The notes: generated by a model from the letters alone, not told the origin. Shown: positions 45,961 through 57,727, counted from the stretch's first letter. The stretch: DNA of 64,000 nucleotides from Polytrichum commune (GCA_950295325.1 OX485808.1:28044527-28108526), one strand, 5' to 3'. Numbers and translations are program-made.

Positions 45961-45989
45961 GTAGTATCTTAGTAGGCAATGATACTATC

Positions 45990-46290
45990 AAATTTGACTG
46001 AAAGACCATGGGTCGTGACTTTGGATAAGCTTAAAGTGGCGGTCTATGATTGGCCCGTCCTTGAATATCTCGATAGCCGACAATTTTTGCCCACATGGCA
46101 TCATGTCTCTTTCTCGATTGAATGCCGGCCCCGTGCACTCGTCCCAAAGCAAGTGAAAAGCCAACATCGGTCAAGCGTTGAATGGAAGGTGGGCCCCACC
46201 CCCACCGAAGGGGGGCCAAAGTTCCAATCTCATGGACAATAAAGCCAAGGAACAATACGACGAATTCTCTATTTGCATGCAACTAAATTA
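45990..46290. repeat. Dispersed repeat family G, copy 2
   Basis: Matches 8,388-8,640 as noted there. No TIR. Confidence 0.6.
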
Positions 46291-46830
46291 GGAGTGCGCC
46301 GATTTCCTTACAAAAGTGGGGAGTGTGCACTATTCTTGAGGTAATGTGGCCTATTGTGGACACTTCCAAGTTCCAACTCCACGGACAACTTTGACCATCC
46401 ATTTAAGCATTTTTTTCTACAACGTCCATAGACGAAGTGTTCTGTTGAAAATCAACTTTTCAATGCAACCGCTTTGATCCACCTGCTTGACGAAAGAACG
46501 GGGTATTATTGGTTTTGGTTTCCGAGATACTTCTTGAGCAATTAGAGAAGCGCTTCGGTAAACATTTGCGATGAATCACATGGACTCAATCCAAGTTTCA
46601 ACATCAAAATATCATAACATTGTTTACGTTATTGTTTCACATGGCCACAAGTATCATCCTAGGCATGAGAATGTTTTAGTCAAGGACTGAGAATGGACAT
46701 GTTGTGATTTTAGAAAAATGATGGGTTCGGTCTCAGTCTCGCATCAAGGTCCCCATGGAGAGAGTCATGGAGCATGAAACCTAGTATTTTCAAAGGGGTT
46801 TCAAAATACTAGAAGATATTCGTTCGTGTC
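46291..46830. other. Intergenic DNA, possibly LINE-derived
   Basis: May include the 3' part of the LINE remnant that follows on the minus strand. No clear motif seen. Confidence 0.3.
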
Positions 46831-47390
46831 AGTTTCGTGTTCCTTATAGAGCCCAATTCATTGACATGGGAGAGTATCCTTTGGGTCACTTTACAAGAGG
46901 TGTCATCCGATGTGTCACGGTTCCGATCACCTACCTATGTTGGAGAGACGTGTAAGCAATCCTTTGCCTCGGCCCACGTAAGGAAGTTCCTAGTCTCACT
47001 ATCCCATATATCATCAACACGTCGGATGCTTTTGCAATAAAGCTTGTGAACCCTAGCATAGGAGGTCCCATTGGCAACAAGGTCAAGTCATGCAAACCAC
47101 CAAATGTTGAAGTATAGGAGCTCCATGAGATTGCAAGGGATAATTGGTAAGGACATTTCATCACGATTTTCCAAGCTTTACTAATATGTCCCCACACCCT
47201 AGACCTAGACAAACTTTGATGCTCATTGATGGTACACCAATCTAATCTTACTCCTCCTCCCACCACCACCACCAAAAGAAAATTGTGATTCTTTGTGGGT
47301 TGTATGTGGCTATTTACTTCGAGACAATCTTCGGATATTTCACGAGGGCCTTGTTGGATGGTCTTTCTTAAGATAACGTACATAGGACAT
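46831..47390 (-). pseudogene. Probable decayed LINE pol fragment
   Basis: One minus-strand frame reads VWGHISKAWKIVMKCPYQL, and a second frame continues MELLYFNIWWF and DDIWDSETRNFLTWAEAKDC. The series VW..I.KAWK / LL...IWW / DIWD...F.TW.E is typical of the region after the reverse transcriptase in some land-plant LINEs. Two frames and stops show decay. RT motifs were not found, so confidence is moderate. Confidence 0.45.
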
Positions 47391-47441
47391 GCCTAATTGG
47401 CTTCCTTAAGAACCCAAATCAAAAAGTACCACATAATTATA

Positions 47442-47662
47442 CAAATATTGAAAATATTTGGGAATAAAGGGTGGAGATCCTATTGTTTCCAAGTCCAACC
47501 GGTTACATGTTGACCTTTCGGTTTTTTCTTTGTTTTTTGCAGCACATTCTATAGTGTGTTCTAGAATGACCGGTAATTTCTTGAAGTCTTGAACTTCAAC
47601 CGGTTATTTCTCAAGCTCAATTGGTTTATTTGTAACTAGCAGTTGGTTATCCCCGTTCATTG
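47442..47662. mobile_element. hAT-type non-autonomous element, copy 2
   Basis: Colinear with the 33.2-kb hAT element without its nested insertions (ACCGGTTACATGTTGACC, CTTCAACCGGTTATTTCTC and CAATTGGTTTATTTGTAAC). The right end complement is CAATGAACGGGG. The left end and target duplication have decayed. Confidence 0.7.
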
Positions 47663-48294
47663 CAATTAATGAATGAATGAGATTGAATTAAAAGTCTGGG
47701 AAGCCAAAAAGGCTTATGGGACTCCAAGTACATCAAGTTGGTTTTAAACCAACTAATTTCTTAGAGTGGCAAAGTGCGGTAGCAACCTCCGTGAGATAGA
47801 AGCTAATGTCAACTTGATGATCCAATTGAAAGAAAGACTTGAGGCTCCCTAGAACCACATTCTCAAACAGTGATAAATCTTATCTCTAATATGGAACATT
47901 CCAACAGAAAATGTGCCTCGTTCTCACTTGCATTATAAGAGTAAAAGTAGCATAACCTATTTATAGCTAGGCAATGGGGATAGTTGTCCATCGCCCCCAT
48001 TTGAATGGTTGAACGATGGTCAAAAGCCATGATGCTTCAAAAACCTTTTTATGTCATGTGCTTCCACTAGATCAAGTTCAAGTTGGTGGCCAAAAATAGT
48101 TCGTGCTAATTGGGAGTCGAATCTCGGAAGATTTCCGAATGCCTTTATTTGGGCAATTTTTGTGGAGGAATACATGGTGACTTGGACTCGAATGAGTCAC
48201 TCTCAAATTCACCTGGCATCAAATAAAACCTAAAACCTATCTGACATCAACAGGAGCATCGCCACCCTTGATGAGAAGTTCATTCTCCATACTA
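47663..48294. other. Intergenic DNA
   Basis: No gene or element recognised. Confidence 0.35.
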
Positions 48295-48796
48295 AGGGCC
48301 ACGTCACACACGAGCCAAGAGCCGTGACCATGAAATTGTGAGAGCCCAAAAGAAAGTGTCCAAAGGCCGTCCCAACACACCTCCAAAATCATGTAGTGTG
48401 CTCACGGACCCTCAAGTGTATTGTGAAAGTCACATGTGACCGGGCCCTCAGCCAAATGTTATTTTAATGGATTTCTATTCATGCGGGTTCTCACACATGA
48501 TAAAATAGAACAAATCGACGGTTGTGAGCGTTCGGAGTGCCATGGTCTCCTAGTTTTGTGTTAGGCCTACCTCCAAGAGGTGGTTTTTGAAAATAATCCA
48601 AGTGACCATGAAATATGATCCATTTGGTGCCATGTAGGAATCCATGTAGACTTTTCATCCATCTTGCATTCACTTACTCAGTTGGTCCCTCAAGCATAGT
48701 GTGAAGCAAACTTAGACCAGCTCCACCTTTTCCATTGATGAGAGTGCTTGAAGTGTAATGGTCACCTCCTCTCAGTCTCGTGTGTGAAGTGGCCCT
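48295..48796. mobile_element. TIR element family F, copy 2
   Basis: 502 bp. Left end AGGGCCACGTCACACACGAG and right end complement AGGGCCACTTCACACACGAG differ at one base, with TA outside both ends. TIR similarity continues (GTGACCAT). No transposase. TA flanks would suit a mariner-type MITE. Confidence 0.8.
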
Positions 48797-48849
48797 TACA
48801 TGTGTTAACAGTCCTTCATCTTAACGAAATGCCAAACTCACCCTAAGAC

Positions 48850-49120
48850 CTTTAGCTTTGACATGGTTTGCTGGAATTTGCGTCAATCCTACCTCTTGGA
48901 AGTGGATCTAACAAAAATTCCAACAAACCATGAAACATAATTCATAGTGTGCCATGTAAGAATCCATATAAAATTTTCATCCAGAATATTTCTTTGAGCC
49001 CTTTAGGCCTTCACAATCTAGTTTGAAGTGAACTTGGAGAGAGTCGGCCTTTTGGACCTATGAGAGATCTTAGAATGCAATGGTCACATGCCTTCAATCT
49101 TGTGTATGAAGTCGCCCTTA
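48850..49120. repeat. Family F partial copy 3
   Basis: Diverged relative of the right half of family F: GAATTTGCGTCAATCCTACC, CATGTAAGAATCCAT and the terminal CTTGTGTATGAAGTCGCCC. The left TIR is missing. It lies immediately after copy 2. Confidence 0.55.
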
Positions 49121-50296
49121 GTATATGGTAGCCAAGCTCAATTTTAAGTAGTTTGCTTGCTCACAATTCAACAAAGACAAAATTATAAAATAGCAAACTT
49201 ACTACAAAGAACCATTTTTCTTAAAAACATTATGTGATATTTTGATGTGCATCATGCTATTTGTAGTGTAAAATACGTGGGTCCCACACATAGTCTTCAC
49301 AATTGCCTAAAATACAAGGTAGTCTTTACAACCTTTGGATGGTGATGACATATACATGAGTTATATGTGTGGTCGCTCTTCTTAATTGGACACTTATATT
49401 TGAGTCGTATATGACAAGGCACATTGTTAAGAATGGACACCAAAAAGGCATGTGGTATAATGAAATGGGATTATGTGCTCAAAACATAGACACCATTTTA
49501 GATTCATTAGTTAACACCATTGAGAGGGTCTATGTCATCGTTTTAAAGAGGAAGAGAATCTTCAGTGTGACCTCCTATAACTTTTGCATTCGAACTCAAT
49601 GAAACTTGACATGACAAAAATTGCGTTAAGTTGAGGTATGTTAGGTCTAAGACAAGGTAAACGTACCATATTCAGTTAGTGGTTCTATTCAGTCACCTAT
49701 TTAATGGGTCTTAGAGGGTCTGCAATAGTCACAAAAGGAACTATGACGTTGAGCTAAGTTAAAAGATTTCAAATTGTCCGAATTTTAGATTTAGAAGCGA
49801 GTTGCCTCCCATGCAAGTCTTGCCTTTCCACCAGTGTGTATTTTTGACAAAGTTTTTGTTAATTTTTTATATGTGGCACGCAAAAACTTGCACAAAAATA
49901 AAACACACGTCAATTGACACGCATAATTTAGATTTCGACATGTAGTGTGACTTGTGAAGAAAAGAACCACACGTCATTTGACACTTTACAAATTGAAATG
50001 ACATGTACTACTAGGCATATGACATTGAGGTGACATTTTAGAAGAAAATGTAGATGTCAATTGACATTCATTTTTGTTTTTGAAAACGTCACGTGACACT
50101 TTGAATCTGAAGTTGAACATCAAATGAAATTTGTCAAACATACACACTGCTTCCCACTGTGCACAACACCTCCACAATCAAAACCTACTAATTTGGCCAA
50201 TTGAGTCAAATATATATAGAGAGAGTCAAGGTTGGAACAAGGTGGCAACCATTATGGGGGGGGGGGTTGCCTCTAAAGTTGGGCTTTGTGATCTAC
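49121..50296. other. Intergenic DNA with palindromic decamers
   Basis: A block at 49,350-49,600 loosely resembles 53,935-54,130 (both contain GGTC(G/A)CTCTTCTT and AAGAGAAT). Palindromes GTCAATTGAC (49,909 and 50,056), GTCATTTGAC (49,973, imperfect) and GTCACGTGAC (50,088) are spaced through about 190 bp. An 11-base G tract is at 50,256-50,266. No gene. Confidence 0.45.
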
Positions 50297-50299
50297 TTA

Positions 50300-50659
50300 G
50301 GGTGAGTTTCCATGTAGGCCGCTCGCCTACTAGATTCTAGAAACTAGTGGGTCAGAGGTGTTCACATGTACTTAAGCACATGCTGACATCCAACCACATT
50401 CTATCGGGTCACTATAATGTGGAGGGCCGTGGACACATGCTGCTAGACTTCCATGCGTCCATTAAATAATCTTTAACCTACAAGTGTTGTCACCAAAGGT
50501 TTTGAAGACCAACTTTAGGAGGAGGAGGAGGTTAGTAGGTGGGCCTGGATGGGAGTAGCTAGTTGGCACATATGAACCCTACCCCATCTACATTTGGGTG
50601 GGTTTGTCCTTATGCACACTAGAATTTGGTGGGTAAGCGGCCTACATGGAGACTCACCC
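50300..50659. mobile_element. Tourist-like MITE (PIF/Harbinger type) with TTA duplication
   Basis: 360 bp. TIRs of about 40 bp begin GGGTGAGTTTCCATGTAGGC (left) and GGGTGAGTCTCCATGTAGGC (right complement). TTA is duplicated at 50,297-50,299 and 50,660-50,662. A 3-bp TWA target points to PIF/Harbinger. Non-coding. Confidence 0.85.
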
Positions 50660-50780
50660 TTATAGGCCAATTCAAGGTCCATAACATGGTCTAGATGACA
50701 ACCATCATAAGGTCACGCAAGCAAGGGACCTATATGGTCACTTAATGCCTCCAACACTATGACTTTGGTGAATGAGTTTA

Positions 50781-50900
50781 GTGTTAGTTTCCATAGGTTC
50801 CTTGCCCACTAGATTCAAGATAATAATGGATTGGAGGTGTACTAATTCATTTACCAACTACTTGCAACATTTACATGCAGTGATACAACCGCTTGGCCCA
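50781..50900. repeat. Partial copy of the 50.3-kb MITE
   Basis: Repeats the left TIR region (GTTAGTTTCCATAGGTTCC, CCCACTAGATTC) and the next ~40 bp in the same orientation, without the right end. Confidence 0.55.
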
Positions 50901-50959
50901 ATCTAAATATGATCTTTTAAATTTTCAACACCAATTTTACAATCAAACCGTTTCATAAC

Positions 50960-51241
50960 TCATTTTCTTGACAATTTTGTGAATTCTTCTTTCATCTCAC
51001 TATGAACGATTATGAGGGTTTCGATCTCATAATCTCGCCATTTAATAAGGGCCTCCTCTTCCACTTCCGAATCTCCCAACCCAATTTCATCAATTTTTGT
51101 CTTTTTCTTTGGTGTTCCTTTCAACTTTGAATTGGGTGCCTTACCTCTCTTCTTCTAACTATGGTCATCTTCTTTCCTAGTAGTCTCTTCTACCTCTCCT
51201 CTCATGGTTGCATTTCTACTACATTTGACATTTTGCAACAT
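50960..51241 (-). pseudogene. Broken ORF with a charged, DNA-binding-like N-terminal region
   Basis: From Met at 51,241 the frame reads MLQNVKCSRNATMRGEVEE, then HS, TAG (51,155-51,157), KKRGKAPNSKLKG, KKKTKIDEIGLGDSEVEEE and ALIKWRDYEIETLI, ending at TGA 50,960. The Lys/Arg-rich then acidic region before W-DYE-ETLI resembles the lead-in to a trihelix/Myb-like domain such as Harbinger partner proteins have, but too little remains to be sure. The adjacent Harbinger-type MITE is suggestive only. Confidence 0.35.
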
Positions 51242-51639
51242 TTGTGATCCAATTATTTCTACATCTACATGGTGAAACAACTGAAAATTGTTGATTTTCC
51301 TACTTCCCAACAAGGGTTTTTGCAACCTGAATTGTGGGTTGATTCCATGACATCTAAGGAGAATTTCAGTTCAATTGTTAGATTTTGGAACCACTGCCAT
51401 CTTGCGAGAAACCCACCATTGACGAAAAAAATTATTATTAAAATTCAATGATTTTTTTGTTTACTACAATCACATATATTAACAAGCTCCAAACACTTAT
51501 GGGCAATTGGGAGAAACGACCTTCTACCTCTTTTTAACTAATATGTCTTGGAAAAAGTTATTATTAGAAAACAACATTAAAATAACCATGCCGGCCATTG
51601 ATAACTGTTTCACTCTCATAGTCTTCTATAATTTGCGTC

Positions 51640-51883
51640 ACACCTACCTCTTGGAGGTGGGCTTGATGCAAATTCCAGCACTCCATGCACCCTTATCCAT
51701 AACTTGCCATGTAGAACTCCATGTAGACTTTTCATCCACAAACTTTTGTTTGGGCCTTTAGACCTTCACCTCCTAGTGGAAAAGTGAACTTGGACGGTGT
51801 TTACCTTTTCGACCAATGAGAGCTCTTACGTTGCAATGGTCATGGGGCCTTTAGTCATGTGTGTGAAGTGGCCCTAAGTTGGA
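51640..51883. repeat. Family F partial copy 4
   Basis: Diverged right half of family F: CACACCTACCTCTTGGAGG, CATGTAGACTTTTCATCC and the end ATGTGTGTGAAGTGGCCC. No left TIR. Confidence 0.55.
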
Positions 51884-51999
51884 CTTGGGCCATAACCTCT
51901 AACTTAGTTTCCTTTATTACCTTTAGTAGCCGTTCTTTTGGAGGACAGATAGTGGATGAAATATGGGCAATGGATGAGGACCCAAAAGGCTCATTCATT

Positions 52000-53050
52000 C
52001 AATGTCCGGGGAGAACCGGTATGCAGTGTAATGGCGGCCGGTTGGTTTTGTGAAAAGTCTGGTTGAATTGGGAAAGTGGAGGATGTGAAACCGGTGCTTT
52101 TAAAGAAGAAAAAGCGGATTTCAACCGGCAACCATTTTGAGGAGGAGGATTTTTACCCGGATGAATTGTGAAATAGGCGGATTTCATCCGGTTTGACTCA
52201 TCTAGGGTCATATATCATCTGGTTCTAGGGTTTAGGTTATGTGCTCGTTGTAGGCTTGTAGCGATTTGGTGAATGGCGGACAGGCGAAGCTTTTGCTTCA
52301 TTATTGCATTTCATTGTTGACAACTAGCGTTTAGAATGTATTATGAGTGTGTCTTTGGAAGATCTTCGTGGTGATCTTGATAACGTACTAATGGAAGCCA
52401 TAGCTTTATGAAGGAACTCTACAAAGTTTAGATGATTGTTTTCACATCCACAGAGATACCTTTTAGGGCGTTTTCCTCTTGAAGGTGAAGATGATACTGC
52501 TGATTTTGACTCTAACAGTTGATGAATTTCATTTCTATATATAGTATGGTATGTTAGGTTACTTTTTTTAAAATAAAAAATAAAAAATCAGGATGTGGCC
52601 TCAAATCTAATATGAGGTTTTAAGACCTAAGTATGATAGAAGAGAAAATCCATGGCCATCAACTGGTTGATGGGTTTTTTCAGGTTCAACTCCGGCTATG
52701 GATGAATTGTTGATCATTGTTGTTGGATGTTGATATCATTACATATTATTGTTATATGTTGATATGTCTGTTGAACGTTGTTGTTGAATGGTGTATGTTG
52801 TTTGTAGATATAATTTTGCTACATTGGAAACCCGGCTTACTTATCAATATATGCCCAAGTTCTTGGCCGGTTGTCATTACAATGAAGAGGAAATTAGCAG
52901 GCACTTGTAAAAAGAATATAGGATATTGGCCGGTCCAAGTTAGTGGCAACAAATTTGCAACCTGTCAAACCCTAAAAAAACCGGGAGAAGTTGTATATAT
53001 GTGAAGGGGCGGATTTTAGCTGGTTGAGCTCAAAAATCTCCCGAACCCTG
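52000..53050. mobile_element. hAT element of 1.05 kb
   Basis: Starts CAATGTCCGGGGAGAACC and its right-end complement is CAGGGTTCGGGAGATTTTTG. The 8-bp target duplication CATTCATT is perfect (51,992-51,999 and 53,051-53,058). CA--G ends plus 8-bp duplication are hAT hallmarks. The ends resemble those of the 33.2-kb element. CCGG(T/C)-rich subterminal blocks occur on both sides. It holds a broken coding fragment at 52,343-52,522 but no recognisable hAT dimerisation domain. Confidence 0.88.
52343..52522 (+). pseudogene. Broken coding fragment in the hAT element, related to 19.7 kb
   Basis: Reads MSVSLEDLRGDLDNVLMEAI, then two TGA stops, with KFR, RYLLG and an acidic EGEDDTADFDSNS end. It aligns with the intact fragment at 19,675-19,851, where the stop positions correspond to sense codons. 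Identity unknown. Confidence 0.45.
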
Positions 53051-53112
53051 CATTCATTGCATGGACAAAAACAAGTCAATTTGGGCAATGAATGGGGTCA
53101 TGTCTAGACACG

Positions 53113-53195
53113 CCCCTTGAAAGCTGGGGAATAAGCCTCATGCACTTGACTTGCTTATTATAAATATCAGTTGTTAACAGACCTCATAATAAGTT
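53113..53195. repeat. Short dispersed repeat I, copy 2
   Basis: Resembles 10,966-11,050 (AAGCTGGGGA and CACTTGACTTGCTTAT). Confidence 0.5.
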
Positions 53196-55627
53196 TGACT
53201 AATAACTCTATGAATGTGTATATATAACACATGCAACTTATTTACGTAAGGTATTTACTACTTCATGCACATACATCATCATAGGTGCATATTACGGTAG
53301 TAATTAATTAACCCAGCCAAATGCCACTTTATCCCTTCACTTCCTGGAGCGTATTGTGGTTTCATTAGATCATCTAAAAAGTAAGCTTTCCAAAGCTCGC
53401 TTTTACTATACCTACAAGAAAAGTTGTGGTTTATGATTTTTCAAATCACATCAGTATGGTAGAAATAGTTAGTAAATTTCATGACTTGTTTATAATCGAT
53501 TTAAAATCATTAAACTTTGAGAAATTATGGTAAATCAATGAAAATTAAATTCTAGTTCAAGCTTTCAAGATTATTGTAAGAATAGATATACACTTCGACA
53601 TAAGAAAAATATTCCATAGAAAATTGATGATTTCCGATCAAAACAATACAAATTTATTATATGAAGCAATCTGTCAACAAAGGGAGAAGTTAGTTCACTT
53701 TGGACTTTAAAATTTTCTTCTAAACAACCATCTTCACATATTGGAATGGGATCATTGCCATTGATAAGAAATTTTCACAAGGAATCATAATGATACCTAT
53801 TGTGGCCTTCCTAGCACCTTCCTTTTGGATGAATTTGTCTTCAAGAGGCATTCATGAGCCCAAAACAGGCCTCTCATGGAGTTAAGAGCTAACCCCGACT
53901 TTTACCCCACACATTTAAGGTAAACTAGAATATGTGGGCCTTATGTGGTCACTCTTCTTTAGTTGGAACACATGCTATATGTAAGTGTTATATGGCAGTG
54001 CTTGTAGTTTAAAATGGACACAAAAAAAGATATGTATTACGATGAGATGAGATCATAACCATAGAACATATTAACTACCCTAACACAAACTCGGAGGGCC
54101 TATGTGATCAGTTAAATAGAAAGAGAATTTTCATTTGGGCATGAGGAAATTATCGCATATGAACGTGCCTCTCATCCATCCAACCTAGAAAACTTGACCC
54201 CTTATAGATTTGTGGCCAATTCATCTCAAATGACTTGAGCTAGAATAACTTGAGATTTTACGAGTTAATTTTGGTGTCGAATCAACTGAAAATGGTGACC
54301 TTTGGAACACATATCATTTCATAACTTTTGTGTTGGATAATTATGGGTTACACTCATGTGCCTTCATTGCCTCTCACCCTCCATTGTGACCTTGTCTAAT
54401 TTTTTGCATCTCAACTCTGATTCTAAAACTTGAAATGACAATCGTGAATCTTGATCTGCATTTTTTTGACCAAATGAGACGATTCCCGATCCGATCCAAC
54501 GATTCTTGGAGGTCGGTTAGAAGTGCCCACAATAGGGCCACATACCTTATTAGTCCAATACTATCTAAACCGACCTTGTCAACAACGCAGTGGATGAGTG
54601 GTGGCAGGAACGGTGGAGATCTTACATCGGTCAAATCCAACGGTCGAGAATGCACAGGCAACGTGGCCTCACCAAATGCCAGAAGTTGCTTTCATCGCCC
54701 ATAGACTTCTTCTCAACTAGATTGAACCCACCACTTTCAAAGGCTCATGAGGTTGACAATGTCAAGATTTGGATGATTTTTAGAAGGCAATGGTTCTTAA
54801 GGTATGTGGGTGTTATTTGGTTTGTCTTTCATGTTCCCCAACTTCTATTGATTATATTTGTACAACAAAACTCATGTTGCACTAGCAAATCTATGATGAA
54901 ACACCTACAAAACCTGGATTGAAAATTGGACCTCCCATGATTTAGTTATGATTATCGGAAGTGCACGTTGATCTTTTGAAAATTGGATACATAGGTCCTC
55001 CCAATTTTGTTCACTATTGAGTGTAGAGTAGTTGTTGATATTTGAAGATATAGTCCAATCTCTTTCAAACATGTGTCTTTATGAAATTATGCTCTTTGAT
55101 CCTCGCCAAACCACATATCAATCAAATGAAGGGGCTGGTTGAGAAACCAAGCCACTTAAGTCCCCTTTACCTTATATATATCAAGGGTTACTACATGGAT
55201 TATCCCATTTAGTGCATGTGGTACTAATTCTTGAAACACACATGATTTTGCAAAATCTCAAAATTAGCGAGGGCTAAAATTTATACTAAGTGACACTAAA
55301 CTCATGAATATATGTCTTCCTTTACCATACCATTCAAAGAAATTAGTGCATGCTAGGTCAAGGTCTTCTTCTTCTTCTTCTTTTGTTGTTGATCTGCCAC
55401 TCAACCTTGAGACATCTCCTAATACTAAGAAACTGAAGAGTCGAGTTTGTATTGAGAGTTTCCGGCACTTTGGACTCACGAAACCCTAGGTCTTATGGTG
55501 GCACTAATCTCTTAGCATAGAAAAAATCAATATCACCTTTACTAATTTCCCAAACGCACTATTAGGCCACCTTTACCAAACGGGATAATCAATGCATCAT
55601 TTGGATGTCAAGGAAATTGTTGACATG
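53196..55627. other. AT-rich intergenic DNA
   Basis: Contains the 53,935-54,130 relative of 49,350-49,600 and a (TTC)n tract at about 55,362-55,382. Open frames of up to 110 codons near 54,435-54,922 have no recognisable motif. No gene called. Confidence 0.35.
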
Positions 55628-55851
55628 GTACACTAAATATGATATTCAATATGACTTACTACTTGGGATTACGCAATGTTGTATCTATTTACTGTACATC
55701 TCATATTTTACCAGCAAATGCTAAATTGATAGTTTGGACATTATAGAACATTGACAACTCTAATTGATAAAAAAATTGTTTCAATAGTAAAAAGATATAG
55801 CACTGTGTAAATCCAAATAGAAAGTCACACTAAATATCATATTTGGTGTAG
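55628..55851. mobile_element. TIR element family B, copy 2
   Basis: 224 bp, TACACTAAATATGATATTC at left, ATATCATATTTGGTGTAG at right, with the long family B TIR (CTTACTACTTGGGATTACGC mirrored at right). Confidence 0.7.
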
Positions 55852-56066
55852 TTATTTGCCAGCCTTTTTCAGTTGTATATTATAATTGACTGGGTTCAGG
55901 TCACGTTGATCGTCATTTTTGTGGCAGCTTGCAAAATTGCGGTGGTGGCTCGAAATTTCAACATGCCTACTTGACATACTGTGGCCTTAAAGCGTGACTT
56001 TAAGATACGTTTTTCTATTTCGGGATGGTTAAGTAGCTTGGAAAATCTCCCCAAAAAAGCAATAGA

Positions 56067-56426
56067 CTACACTAGTTTTCAATTCCTTGCTCAACCCTAG
56101 TTTTCAATTTCTTGACAATTAGTGTTAGATGTAAATGTGCCGCTACCTTCCCTCCTGCCACCTCCCTTCCTATGAAGCATGGATTTCATTGGACTTGTGA
56201 TTTTAAGGATGGTGTCCCACCGTCCTACTCGTTGTTTTCCCAACTGCTGAAGTCATTGGCATTCTTATTAACACTAAAATCAAACATGTAACTTTCATAT
56301 GTTACCATAGTTGTTATTTAGTGTTTGAGTTTACAGTTAATGTTACTTACTTTCATAAGGTTATTGACATTTAGTGTATGTTTTCGTATTTAGTGTATCA
56401 AACACTAAATATGATATTTAGTGTAG
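56067..56426. mobile_element. TIR element family C, copy 2
   Basis: 360 bp, CTACACTAGTTTTC at left and ATGATATTTAGTGTAG at right. Internal blocks match 6,104-6,740 but the middle is about 280 bp shorter. Confidence 0.7.
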
Positions 56427-56982
56427 TGAATCTATATAGAGTCTACTAAAACAATCCAATACTAAATAATTGCATATGCAACCTACAGGACTCCTAAAAG
56501 TTGTCTTAAGGAAAAAAAACCTTTTATTGTCAACAGGGGGGGTCTATTGATGTTGGATTGCTAAGTGAGGGACTGATGACACTGGCCATCACTGGCACCA
56601 TCCGTCCGCATCTCCGGCTGTAATAGTGTCTAAAATAGTGGGCCAACATGTATTTCTCAACATAATCCCCAACGATTTCACAGCTGGAACCGGACGGAAA
56701 CATTGGTGTGATCGGGGCATGAGGATCACCACAAAACCAAATTTATTGCAGGTGGGGATCTTTTAGGAAACAAAGGTGTTGTCCCCCTTTTTGTGGATCG
56801 CTTCTTACACCGACTCGTTGAGTGGATACTAGATAGATCCCTTATTAGTCATTGCCATTGCTTGAAGTTGGTGCTCTTCTAAAAGTGTTCATGCATCCTT
56901 TTTACACCACTATTATGAATGGCAGAAGTGGTACTATTTATACTTAATGCCGCATATGATTAATCAATTTTAACAATGACTA
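56427..56982. other. Intergenic DNA
   Basis: No feature supported. Confidence 0.35.
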
Positions 56983-57074
56983 TAGCCCACCACACTTACT
57001 AGTGTGGGCCACCAACGAACAACTCCTACTAGCAGGGACCACTTTTAGTTCAATTTGACCAAGGAGAGTGTAAT

Positions 57075-57230
57075 GTAACTATACCTAGTTACCATCCTAC
57101 GATGACGAGGCGTCCTCAACGACGAGGCTAATTGACAATATGATATTGTAAAGTAACTACACCTAGTTGCCATCCTACGACGACGAGGCGTCCTCAACGA
57201 CAAGGCTAATTGACAATGTGACATTTAATG
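57075..57230. repeat. 78-bp tandem duplication
   Basis: Two units starting GTAACTATACCTAGTTACC and GTAACTACACCTAGTTGCC. Each carries ACGAGGCGTCCTCAACGAC, where GAGG/CCTC can form a short stem. A third diverged GATGACGAGG follows. Confidence 0.85.
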
Positions 57231-57363
57231 TATACCATGATGACGAGGTTGGGTGTATGGACACCTAGTCATCGACGGTAGTGTCATTGTAAGGTAAATA
57301 CCAATATTGATGGATAATTGAATATTCTAACCACATGTGCCAGTGTGTAAGCGGAGGATGATG

Positions 57364-57727
57364 GGAGCTAGACAACTCCTAGTTGAAGATGGATGGATTG
57401 GAGTTAGACAACTCCAGATTGACAACATGTGCACTGGAGTTAGACAGCTCCGCATATAGTGCATTGGAATTAGACCATTCCATATTGAGAACATGTACAC
57501 ATGAGTTAGACAACTCTCGATGAGGTGCATTGGAGTTGGACCGCTCCAGAATTGGAAAGATGAATGTTATTCATTGGAGTTAGACAACTCTTAATGAATA
57601 GATGGATCTAGTTGGAATTAGACAATTCCAACTAGAAGAATGAATGGATGAATTTAGTTGGAATTAGACAATTCCAACTAGAAAGAAGGATGGATGAATC
57701 CAATTGGAATTAGACAATTCCAATTGG
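57364..57727. repeat. Array of ten short hairpins with AGAC loop
   Basis: Ten inverted repeats at 57,364, 57,400, 57,436, 57,466, 57,503, 57,532, 57,576, 57,607, 57,655 and 57,700 share the form GGA(G/A)TT-AGAC-AA(C/T)TCC. Arms are 5-6 bp in the left units and reach 13, 11 and 12 bp in the last three. Where one arm changes, the other usually changes to match (GGAGTT/AACTCC against GGAATT/AATTCC; TAGTTGG/CCAACTA against CAATTGG/CCAATTG). Spacing is 29-48 bp. A further hairpin, GGTTCT-AGA-AGAACC, lies at 57,759-57,773. Confidence 0.9.

Noticed and set aside
57327-57530. Minus-strand open frame with repeating SCL(T/A)P(I/V)H phrases
   Set aside because: The repetition comes from the hairpin array read in one frame. 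It is not a protein gene.
57364-57727. CRISPR-like appearance of regularly spaced palindromes
   Set aside because: Plant nuclear context, variable spacing, spacers that resemble each other, changing repeat arms and no cas genes.
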